Virus record (IMG/VR): IMGVR_UViG_3300046319_000003
Span: 1 to 26,963 of that record
Direction: 5' to 3' (one strand)
Source: a virus
DNA: 26,963 nt
The notes under the pieces: model-generated
What the model was told of the DNA's origin: nothing
The model's input: the letters and a program-made list of their open reading frames with translations, nothing else
Databases searched by the model: none
Shown: positions 14,684 to 22,309 of the stretch, in pieces
Position numbering within the stretch: position 1 is the stretch's first letter
How the letters are laid out: every line of letters starts with the position of its first letter
Program-made: the position numbers and the translations under genes

Positions 14684-16849
14684 TTAAGCGCCGATTTCGC
14701 TAAAGCTAATGCTTGAACGAGCAGCTACAAAGTTAAGAGTGATAAAGTTGATAGAACGGTTTGGCTTAACGAAGATGTCAGCAACAAAGTTATTAGAGTC
14801 AATTACTTGACCAGTGTTGTTAGACTCATCGCACTTAACAGCGAACTCTGTAATACCACGACGACCTTGAATGTCACGTAGGAATGGCTCGATCAAATTC
14901 TTGAACTGAGCACGAGTAAACGGATCATTGAATTCGAACAATTGATATTTAGCAGCAGTAGCGATAGCTTTTTCCATAACAATGAACAAGCGACGAACGT
15001 TGATACGATCAAACGCAGATGGCTTAGCCAACAATGTCTTGTCACCGAATAGAACAGTACCTTCTCCTGGGAATGTCACAACTGGGTTCACGCCAGCTTT
15101 GTACAATACGTCACGGTCTACTTTAGTTGGGTTCAATGCCAACTTAACAACGTTCTTGATTTGACCACGGTTTAGACCAGATGGAGAGAACCATGGATCG
15201 TTAGTGTAGTCAGTGCGTGCACATAGACCAGCAGTATCACCGTTCAATGGAATCCAACGATACTTGTCGTTGTAACGATCGTATTGGTACTTGTAGCCAG
15301 AGTCAAGAACAGCGTAAGAAGTGCTTGGAAGAGCATTACGGTAAGCAACCATAAGGTCAGTAGCAGCAGAACCAGTACCGATGATTGGTTCACCAGTAGT
15401 AACGTTCTGAGCAGAAGCGAATACAACGCAGTCTAAACGAACTTCAGCAACGTTGCTGATAACATAGTTAACAACAGTAGGAGAAGCCTTACCTGTTGCA
15501 ATTAGAGAGATGTCATATTGTGCATCATCAGCAAATAAAGAGTATGCAGTTTGCAGTTGACCATCAGTAGCAGTAAGGTTATCTACACCACCAGATAGTG
15601 AACGAGTAATAGCAGTACCGAGAGTAGTGAATGCTTTGTTAGCAGAAGCCACACCCCAGTCAGAATTACCAGTATGATCCATCCAGTAAATATATTGAGA
15701 ACCAGTATTGATAGCGTCTTTATAGTAATTGTTCGTACCATCAGATTTCTTAACATCAGATGCTTTAGAAACAAACGCAAACTTTTCTAGAACAGTACCT
15801 GGGATACCAGTCCACAATCCATCTTTATCAACCACAACTACATGTAGTTCATCATTAGATCCGCCTACATTAGAAGCGTGTGTTGATGTGGATGGAGCAG
15901 AATCAAAGCTGTCTTTGTATGACCAAGACGTAAAAGATGTTGAATCTGCCATAGAAACTAGCAAAGAGTTTCCTAGAGAACCTGGATAGCGTGCTGCCCA
16001 TTCACCAGTAACACCTTCACCATTAGCAAAAGACATTAAGTAATCATTAGTGTTGTTGATTTTTACACCACCAACAGTAACAACGCCAGAATATACAGCT
16101 GTAGTTCCAGAAGATGGAGGAGCAATAGTAATAGATGGAGCACTAGAATAACCAGTACCAGCATTAGTGATTGTTAGACCAACAATAGTAGAACTAGAAA
16201 TAGTCACTGTACCAGTAGCAAAACCATTACCACCTCCAACAGTAACTGTTGGTATAGAAGTGTATCCTGTACCAGCAGTAACAATAACGATATTGGTAAT
16301 AGAACCACCAGAAACCTCAACTGTAGCAGTTGGTTGTGTGCCACCAGGAATTTGTGGGGCACTGAATGACACAATAGAACCTGAAGTGTATCCAGAACCA
16401 CCTTGAGAAACTGTGACACTAGTAACACCACCACCAGACAAACGGGCAGTAGCAGTAGCTTGAATACCTGATACATCATTAGGAGCACTAATAGAAACTA
16501 CTGGAACAGAAGTATATCCAGAACCAACGTTAACTTGAGTAACACCAGTAAGTGTTCCAGTTTGAATTGCAACAGCGTTGCGTTGAGTGCCAGTGTCAGC
16601 ACGGCTGATTAATAGGCTATTTGTATAAGACAGGAAGTTCGCTGCAGTAAAGAAAGACTGTGCATTAGCGTCTTGTGGCTTACCGAAGATACGAACTAAT
16701 TCGTTCTCGGAAGTAACAGATGTAGGAGCCAAAACTGGACCCCATGCAAACGCACCAGCAAAAGCTCCACGTGAGCTAGACACGGCTGGAACGATTGATG
16801 AAAAATCTTTTTCTACGACTGCAACGCCTGGAGATAATTGGAAAGGCAT
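14684..16849 (-). CDS. gp18: Tail sheath protein gp18 with beta-repeat insertion
   Basis: 721 residues (T4 gp18: 659). The sheath surrounds the tube and contracts. The N-terminus LSPGVAVVEKDFSS and the C-terminal core (PFLRDIQGRRGITEFAVKCD, FVADIFVKPNRSINFITLNF) are typical. Between about residues 98 and 258 lies an insertion of four imperfect repeats, each with a G-[ST]-G-Y-[ST]-S turn (starting at 109, 151, 193 and 231) and alternating Val/Thr/Ile strands. Since the conserved core resumes after it, the insertion probably projects on the sheath exterior. AAGGAG precedes the ATG, and a late-type box at 16904-16911 starts a leader with a hairpin. Confidence 0.96.
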   Translation of the reverse strand: MPFQLSPGVAVVEKDFSSIVPAVSSSRGAFAGAFAWGPVLAPTSVTSENELVRIFGKPQDANAQSFFTAANFLSYTNSLLISRADTGTQRNAVAIQTGTLTGVTQVNVGSGYTSVPVVSISAPNDVSGIQATATARLSGGGVTSVTVSQGGSGYTSGSIVSFSAPQIPGGTQPTATVEVSGGSITNIVIVTAGTGYTSIPTVTVGGGNGFATGTVTISSSTIVGLTITNAGTGYSSAPSITIAPPSSGTTAVYSGVVTVGGVKINNTNDYLMSFANGEGVTGEWAARYPGSLGNSLLVSMADSTSFTSWSYKDSFDSAPSTSTHASNVGGSNDELHVVVVDKDGLWTGIPGTVLEKFAFVSKASDVKKSDGTNNYYKDAINTGSQYIYWMDHTGNSDWGVASANKAFTTLGTAITRSLSGGVDNLTATDGQLQTAYSLFADDAQYDISLIATGKASPTVVNYVISNVAEVRLDCVVFASAQNVTTGEPIIGTGSAATDLMVAYRNALPSTSYAVLDSGYKYQYDRYNDKYRWIPLNGDTAGLCARTDYTNDPWFSPSGLNRGQIKNVVKLALNPTKVDRDVLYKAGVNPVVTFPGEGTVLFGDKTLLAKPSAFDRINVRRLFIVMEKAIATAAKYQLFEFNDPFTRAQFKNLIEPFLRDIQGRRGITEFAVKCDESNNTGQVIDSNNFVADIFVKPNRSINFITLNFVAARSSISFSEIGA

Positions 16850-16878
16850 TGTAATTCTCCTTGTTAATAAGTTTACTT

Positions 16879-16898
16879 TAGACAGAAAATCGTGTCTA
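16879..16898 (-). promoter_or_regulatory. 5'-leader hairpin of the gene 18 transcript
   Basis: TAGACA and TGTCTA pair perfectly around an eight-base loop on the minus strand. The first base is the predicted +1 of the ACTAAATA promoter. No T run follows, so it is not a typical terminator; a 5'-end stabilising hairpin is likelier. Confidence 0.4.
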
Positions 16899-16903
16899 CA
16901 TTT

Positions 16904-16911
16904 TATTTAGT
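16904..16911 (-). promoter_or_regulatory. Late-promoter-like box ACTAAATA upstream of gene 18
   Basis: ACTAAATA in the 79-base gap between genes 17 and 18, identical to the boxes before gene 55 and before the 204-residue fibre gene. The predicted start is near 16898, about 49 bases before the gene 18 ATG. Confidence 0.5.
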
Positions 16912-16928
16912 TTTTACAAGTTTTCAAC

Positions 16929-18509
16929 TCAGAAATTCAATGGCTCGGCATCGCCGTCTCCATTATCATAGAATCCGAATGGCGTCAGTTCCTCTTCGAT
17001 AGCTTGCATCTGTTTCTTATACATAATCTCTCGGAGGTTTACATTATTTAGCTCTTTAAAATACGGGTTAGTTGTAAGCCAACCAAAGAGAACCAAAGGC
17101 ATTACCAAGTCATCGTGATAACCTTCGTCTGCTGCATATGAACCCTTAACCTCAATGAAAGTAGAGATCTCGGAGATCGTATCGGCATCGTTGACAATCA
17201 GCTTATTTTCTTCGACCATAGCTTTGAAGTTTTGACATCCAATGCGTTTGACCTTTTTATCAGTGTTAACACCCAGCTGAGTTTTACCTCCACCGAAGCC
17301 ACCACCGATAACTTGACCATTTGTGTGTCGGTTCACCATTAAAATGTTCTCATATTCGAGTTCACTATAAAGGATGTGCGCAACCTGTTCACTAATGTTC
17401 GTTTCAATTAAGATATAAGCCTCGTTGTATTCCTTACCAATCTTGTATAAAACGTTAGGATACAACAGTGGGCTAATCTCGTTATTTCTGTACTTACCAA
17501 CAATACGGTAAGGCACTTCTGTGATGTCGATAATTTGGAAGGCAGAGTGGTCTCCACCAACACCCTTAGCAACGTCAGCAATAATACAATATGTGTGCCC
17601 AGCAGATGGACGTACATAAATGTCTAGACCATCTTTCTGATAGATGATTGGGTCTACAGACATCTTAGCAATAATATCGGCAGTAACCAATGTTAAGCTA
17701 GAACCCAAGAACTTACATGCAACCTCTTGGTTGTATTTGAGTTCTCCGAGCATCATCTTTTGCTCTAGCGCCCACTTTTCATCACGACCTGGAATTTCCC
17801 AGTAAGGGATGAATAGAGGGACGAATCCATTACGACCCTTCTCAGCGTCATTCCAGAATTTCCAGAAGTGATTGTAGCCGAGTGGAGTAGAAGATAGTAG
17901 AATCTTTGTTGTTTGACCCGCAGAAATAGTGGGGTAAACAGAAGTGAAGAACTGTTCAGCAACAGTATTTGGAATAATTGCAGCTTCGTCAACATACAAT
18001 AAGTTAACAGACTTACCACGAATACCAGAGGCAGATGTCGCTGCAGTGAATACCTTAGAACCGTTTTCTAGTTCAATATCACCCTTGTTCCAAGTAGTAA
18101 CACCTTGCTGTAGCCACAGTGGAAGAGCCTCATACATAGTTTGATAACGATCCAAAACTTCACGAGCAGCAGTGGCTTTGTTAGCCAAAATGGCTACGTT
18201 CTTGTTTGCTTGGAATAGAGTATACCAAAGGATGTAGGCAGCAGATGTAGTAGTCTTGCCTTGCTGACGACCTTCCATAAGAATAACACGACGGTTATTA
18301 TGGATGATATTTATTTTGTTTTTCTGACAATCATATAAGGCGAACTTAATCAAACCATGATCTAGAGAAACGATGTAACAGTAATTTTCAATAAAGTAGA
18401 TAGGGTCTTGGGAGCACTTCATATACTCCTGAACTTGTTCAGATGTATAGTTTACCTGAACTCCAGCTGCCTTTAAGTTACCATTTGAATTATAATTTTC
18501 TGATGCCAT
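16929..18509 (-). CDS. gp17: Terminase large subunit gp17
   Basis: 526 residues, shorter than T4 gp17 (610). It is the packaging motor ATPase and headful nuclease. ATPase domain: adenine-site FALYDCQKN (56-64), Walker A MEGRQQGKTT (78-87), Walker B LLYVDEAA (170-177), and coupling motif LLSSTP (204-209). Nuclease domain: Asp311 in IIADVAKG, Glu369 in LIETN, and Asp466/467 in YHDDLVM, matching the three acidic catalytic positions. The ATG overlaps the gene 15 stop by one base (TAATG), so no small terminase gene lies between. The C-terminus beyond the nuclease is short and acidic. Confidence 0.97.
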   Translation of the reverse strand: MASENYNSNGNLKAAGVQVNYTSEQVQEYMKCSQDPIYFIENYCYIVSLDHGLIKFALYDCQKNKINIIHNNRRVILMEGRQQGKTTTSAAYILWYTLFQANKNVAILANKATAAREVLDRYQTMYEALPLWLQQGVTTWNKGDIELENGSKVFTAATSASGIRGKSVNLLYVDEAAIIPNTVAEQFFTSVYPTISAGQTTKILLSSTPLGYNHFWKFWNDAEKGRNGFVPLFIPYWEIPGRDEKWALEQKMMLGELKYNQEVACKFLGSSLTLVTADIIAKMSVDPIIYQKDGLDIYVRPSAGHTYCIIADVAKGVGGDHSAFQIIDITEVPYRIVGKYRNNEISPLLYPNVLYKIGKEYNEAYILIETNISEQVAHILYSELEYENILMVNRHTNGQVIGGGFGGGKTQLGVNTDKKVKRIGCQNFKAMVEENKLIVNDADTISEISTFIEVKGSYAADEGYHDDLVMPLVLFGWLTTNPYFKELNNVNLREIMYKKQMQAIEEELTPFGFYDNGDGDAEPLNF

Positions 18510-19252
18510 TAAAAGTTGTTCAGCCAGTCTTCACTGGATACTGTTGATGTAGTAGTGTCGCCTTCAGCCACAAATGACTGATTAGGATTACTAAAATTTT
18601 CATTGTTACCGAGATTAGCATTAACTTGAGTAATAACATTTTTGTCAGTGACTGCGCCATATAGATTTAACTTCATCTGGAAGTTTAACGTATGTGTCAC
18701 AAAACGACGGTCTTGAAAAGAACCATCATAATTATCTTCTACCTGTACGCTATTTAGAATGATTGGAGTATCAGATTGGATACCCATATCTGGAATAGCA
18801 TTTATCGTTAGGGTATACTCTGGAGTAAACGTTGGAAGAATTTGCTCAAGAATTTGAAGACCATCTTCTTGCGTTTTTGTTAAAATGTACAATGACATAT
18901 CTAACGTGTATGGAACTGGAGTGTAGACAGCTTGTTGATTTGTACCAGTGCCAGATCTAACTTGCTGCATACGATTAACTTTACGTGAAGAATCGTAATT
19001 ATAACCAGTAATCTCAAAAGACATTCTGGGGAGAGTAGTATAGGTATTGTTTTCTAGATTCGGATCAGAGTCTAAACGTACGATCCACTTTTCTTTTGGT
19101 GCGTAAGCTAGAGGAATTTGTAATCGCTGGGCTGTAGTACCATTAACTGAGTCGCCAACTTTACGATCGATATAGATGTCACTGAATAGTCGCCCGAATG
19201 CTACAATGCTTTTGCGGATGATGCCGTGATAGAAGATATTTCCGTTAAGCAT
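18509..19252 (-). CDS. gp15: Tail sheath stabiliser / tail terminator gp15
   Basis: 247 residues (T4 gp15: 272). gp15 forms the hexamer at the top of the tail that joins it to the neck. The N-terminus NIFYHGIIRKSIVAFGRLFSD (4-25 region) and IYIDRK are typical, followed by QIPLAYAPKEKWIVRLD, RMSFEITGYNYDSSRKVNRM, and PYTLDMSLYILTKTQEDGLQI. The end is Ser/Thr/Asn-rich. The ATG overlaps the gene 14 stop and the stop overlaps the gene 17 start, forming a coupled 14-15-17 block. Confidence 0.93.
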   Translation of the reverse strand: MLNGNIFYHGIIRKSIVAFGRLFSDIYIDRKVGDSVNGTTAQRLQIPLAYAPKEKWIVRLDSDPNLENNTYTTLPRMSFEITGYNYDSSRKVNRMQQVRSGTGTNQQAVYTPVPYTLDMSLYILTKTQEDGLQILEQILPTFTPEYTLTINAIPDMGIQSDTPIILNSVQVEDNYDGSFQDRRFVTHTLNFQMKLNLYGAVTDKNVITQVNANLGNNENFSNPNQSFVAEGDTTTSTVSSEDWLNNF

Positions 19253-20151
19253 TATTTAATCTCACCGAATGGGTTAGCTTCATCGAAGTTGATGATAGAA
19301 GATGCTTCTTCTTTGAACTTATTGTTGTCGCCATATGAATCTGATTTATCAATATTGATTTCGATCTCACATGTAGCATTTGCACCAATACCATCACCTA
19401 TGATACTTAGTATAGGTGCTGTTTGATATGCAGTACCACTATTTTCTATAGCGATAGAAGTTATTCTACCTGCTTCAATAACTGGTGTTAACACGGCACC
19501 GAACCCAGCAGAACTAACAATTGATACTGTAGCGTGTGTGTATCCAGATCCATTATTAGTCATTGTAACTTTACTGATGCCACCGTTTGGATTTCGTGTG
19601 GTATTTGTATTAAATGTCTTCAATGTCTCAAACGTATCAATGGCAGAGATTCCTGTGTCGATAGTTTCAGAAGCATACTGGAATAACTCAACTTGCAGTT
19701 TGTAAACATATAATTTACCTAACTGATAGAAAGGATCTTGGTGTTGGACAAACTTGATCTCAAATAATCCCTTTGATAGTGGGAAATAAATTAGATCACC
19801 CTCATTTGGACGATTGGGTAACTGAGTCACACCATAACGTCCAACGAATTGTTCCCAACGACGACGAGCAACTACTAACGTTGCAGATTGTTCGACCATT
19901 AAACCAAACTTCTGGATAAATGCTCCCTGTCCACCGAAAGAATCTACATTCTCAAAGTACATCTCAATTGGAAACGCTGACTTAAATTCACTTAGACGGT
20001 CTTCTCCAAGGATGTTATCTTTTGAAACTAATGTTCTTGGAATGTACATAACCTCATTGCCATACATGCGCAATGATTCGATGATTAGATCTTCTACAAG
20101 ATACTGCTCATTACGAGTACCGTGTGTGAAATAAACATTAGTTGTTGACAT
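19252..20151 (-). CDS. gp14: Neck protein gp14 with beta-repeat insertion
   Basis: 299 residues (T4 gp14: 256). It joins gp13 to close the filled head and provide the tail-joining site. Family stretches: VYFTHGTRNEQYLVEDLIIE (6-25), YIPRTLVSKDNILGEDRLSEF, SFGGQGAFIQKFGLMVEQS, PNEGDLIYFPLSKGLFEI, and the C-terminal FDEANPFGEI. Residues 189-267 are an insertion with two repeats (GSGYT 201-205, GTAYQ 239-243, 38 apart) of the same type as in gp18. The stop overlaps the gene 15 ATG. Confidence 0.92.
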   Translation of the reverse strand: MSTTNVYFTHGTRNEQYLVEDLIIESLRMYGNEVMYIPRTLVSKDNILGEDRLSEFKSAFPIEMYFENVDSFGGQGAFIQKFGLMVEQSATLVVARRRWEQFVGRYGVTQLPNRPNEGDLIYFPLSKGLFEIKFVQHQDPFYQLGKLYVYKLQVELFQYASETIDTGISAIDTFETLKTFNTNTTRNPNGGISKVTMTNNGSGYTHATVSIVSSAGFGAVLTPVIEAGRITSIAIENSGTAYQTAPILSIIGDGIGANATCEIEINIDKSDSYGDNNKFKEEASSIINFDEANPFGEIK

Positions 20152-20152
20152 C

Positions 20153-21109
20153 TTAGCCCATCATAAAGTTAAGTGGCGCAGACTTGTTTTGCAAGTCATC
20201 TTCTAAGACAGCAATCTCTTGAGTGGCTTCTAGGTATAACTTATCACCATCTAGCGTAACACCACCTGGAAGTTGAATGCCAGTAAATTTCTTAATATTG
20301 ATTGCCCACTGTTTCTTGAACTGCGCAGTTACATAACGCTTTAGCCATTGCTCGTTCCAAATTTTAGACCACTGAGTTGGATCCATTGCACGATAGCATT
20401 TGATAATAACGTAGTCACCGAACGCAACATCAGACTGCCAGTTGATATCAAGATACATACGATCTTGCAATCTATTAAAACGGAAATTATTTTTACCGTT
20501 AAGAGTCCAGTCTAGTAAGTCTAGATGCTGCATAACAGTAGTATAGTAAATGATAGATGTAGATGTTAAATCATACAAGTCATTTAAACGTAATTGATAT
20601 TGTAAGTCGAAGATGTTCTTAGAAGAAGATGCTTGACCAATAGACAGAACATCTGTGATACCATAAACATAGTCTGGAATATTGATGTAACGGTTATCAT
20701 ACTCACGTGGAGTAATAGAAACAGTAGTAGCTGTTACAGTAGTGCCTTGAATAGCTTCACCATTGATGAATGTTCCAACAATATTCTTAACAAGCAATAA
20801 ATTGCCAGCAGACATACGCTGAGATTCACGAGTTACTGTAGCTTTAGCTCCAGAAGTCGCTCCTGTAATGTGTTCTTCTAATACAAAATCTTGAGCGTTA
20901 TTGGAAGATAGAACGATCTCAGATGCACGAATTTGTTGCTTTAGATAAATCTCTTCAATACCATCATAGTGGTATAGACGCCAGTAGTCTAAGCATTCGT
21001 CAATGCGGTCTTCTAGTTGATCATCGTCAACGTTAATCTCTAATACTGGAGCACCAAGTGCTCTTAGACAGTATTGTTTTAGACCTTCTCTAGATGTTGG
21101 GATAGCCAT
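20153..21109 (-). CDS. gp13: Neck protein gp13
   Basis: 318 residues (T4 gp13: 309). Partner of gp14 in the head-completion neck. The N-terminus is characteristic: PTSREGLKQYCLRALGAPV (4-22), INVDDDQLEDRIDECLDYW (25-43), YHYDGIEEIYLKQQ. IPDYVYGITDVLSIG and IYYTTVMQHLDLLDWTLNGK follow. Residues about 75-132 look like an inserted beta module with a GATSGAKATV and GTFINGEAIQG pattern. The stop lies two bases before the gene 14 ATG. Confidence 0.9.
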   Translation of the reverse strand: MAIPTSREGLKQYCLRALGAPVLEINVDDDQLEDRIDECLDYWRLYHYDGIEEIYLKQQIRASEIVLSSNNAQDFVLEEHITGATSGAKATVTRESQRMSAGNLLLVKNIVGTFINGEAIQGTTVTATTVSITPREYDNRYINIPDYVYGITDVLSIGQASSSKNIFDLQYQLRLNDLYDLTSTSIIYYTTVMQHLDLLDWTLNGKNNFRFNRLQDRMYLDINWQSDVAFGDYVIIKCYRAMDPTQWSKIWNEQWLKRYVTAQFKKQWAINIKKFTGIQLPGGVTLDGDKLYLEATQEIAVLEDDLQNKSAPLNFMMG

Positions 21110-21111
21110 TT

Positions 21112-22281
21112 TTATACCTTGAATAGAGTCGCTTGACCTTTAATCGCAGCAGTTCCAGAAGAACACGTTGCGAAAATAGTTAAAGTTCCAGAAGAAATAG
21201 AACCAGAGAAAGTAGTGTTACTGTTTGCGCTTTGCATTTCAGTTGCTACTGTATAGTTTTCATTAAATGTTACTGTAGTACCATTATGCATAAACAACAT
21301 TTCCATAATCCTGTATGCACTACCATTTGTGACAGAAAAAATCACTTTGCCAGAACGGTAAGTAGCAGATGGTATAGCTAATATTGCAGTTGGCGATGTA
21401 CCAGAAGTAGAAACAGTCAACCCTCTTGTTGTCATTATATGATCGTCAGTTTGCCATCCAGTCGCAGCCCCCCAAACGATAGTCTTATCAGTAGCACCCT
21501 TTAGGGTAATACCGCCACCTTCAGCAGTAGTATCGGTTGGGCTAGCCACATCACCAATAATAACGTTCTTGTCTTCAACGACTAAGTTGACTGTATTGAT
21601 GTTTGTAGTAGTACCGTTGACAGTCAAGTTACCATTAACAGTAAGGTCTACAGTTGTTACTGATGTTAATCCAGCAAGATTAGTAGAAGCACTACCCAGA
21701 GAAATAACTGTAGTGCCAATTGTAACGTCGGCAGTTGCCCATGTAGGAGCATAACCTGCACCAGCAGATTTCAAGAATGTTCCAGAAGCACCAGCTGTAA
21801 TGAATGTAGATAAACCAGTATCAGCCTGAATAATCAACTGTCCAGCAGAACCACCAGCAATGTTTGTTGCTGTTGCAGCCAGATTAGATGTACCAGCAGA
21901 AATTGTAGAAGCAGAAACCCAAGTCGGAGCACCAGTACCACCAGATACTAACAACTGACCAGATGTACCAGCAGAAGAAAGAGATAATCCACCAGAAGTA
22001 GAATAAGCAACAGCACCTGCCACTGCAGATAGTGAAGATCCTGTACCACCGTAAGCTAATGCTACAGCGTTACCTTGCCAAGCAGAACCAGTACTGAATG
22101 TTTTGTTTAGAGCAGTCTGTGCAGAAACGTTATTAAGCATGATGGCACCACCACCAGCGGTAGTACCATCATGTAGACGAATTGTTTTAAGATCGGTGTC
22201 AACAGAAATTTCACCAATAGCGCCTGTAAACGCATTGTTCTGTGTTGTTGTACCTCGTCTAAATTGTACTTGTGTTGACAT
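21112..22281 (-). CDS. Tail-fibre-type structural protein with Mtd-like N-terminus
   Basis: 389 residues. The first 50 (VQFRRGTTTQNNAFTGAIGE, IRLHDGTTAGGGA) resemble the N-terminal domain of major tropism determinant and related phage fibres. Residues about 50-200 are Gly/Ala/Ser/Thr-rich repeats. The section LTVNGNLTVNGTTTNINTV, VVEDKNVIIGDV, GGGITLKGATDKTIVW is a module I recall from fibre proteins of aquatic T4-like phages. The last 100 residues form a Thr/Ser-rich possible tip. It lies just upstream of gene 13, where T4 keeps fibritin (wac). AGAGGA precedes the ATG and a CCTAAATA box is 20 bases upstream. Likely host attachment; exact role unknown. Confidence 0.8.
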   Translation of the reverse strand: MSTQVQFRRGTTTQNNAFTGAIGEISVDTDLKTIRLHDGTTAGGGAIMLNNVSAQTALNKTFSTGSAWQGNAVALAYGGTGSSLSAVAGAVAYSTSGGLSLSSAGTSGQLLVSGGTGAPTWVSASTISAGTSNLAATATNIAGGSAGQLIIQADTGLSTFITAGASGTFLKSAGAGYAPTWATADVTIGTTVISLGSASTNLAGLTSVTTVDLTVNGNLTVNGTTTNINTVNLVVEDKNVIIGDVASPTDTTAEGGGITLKGATDKTIVWGAATGWQTDDHIMTTRGLTVSTSGTSPTAILAIPSATYRSGKVIFSVTNGSAYRIMEMLFMHNGTTVTFNENYTVATEMQSANSNTTFSGSISSGTLTIFATCSSGTAAIKGQATLFKV

Positions 22282-22301
22282 AGTTTTCCTCTAATTCGAT
22301 A

Positions 22302-22309
22302 TATTTAGG
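22302..22309 (-). promoter_or_regulatory. Late-promoter-like box CCTAAATA upstream of the 389-residue fibre gene
   Basis: CCTAAATA overlaps the TAA stop of the 960-residue gene on the minus strand. The predicted start near 22296 gives a 15-base leader that contains AGAGGA, a normal short late-gene leader. Confidence 0.5.

Noticed and set aside
16076-16558. Regularly spaced DNA repeats as a possible CRISPR-like array
   Set aside because: The periodicity is of codons for G-x-G-Y protein repeats, the DNA copies are imperfect, and the frame is continuous with gp18.
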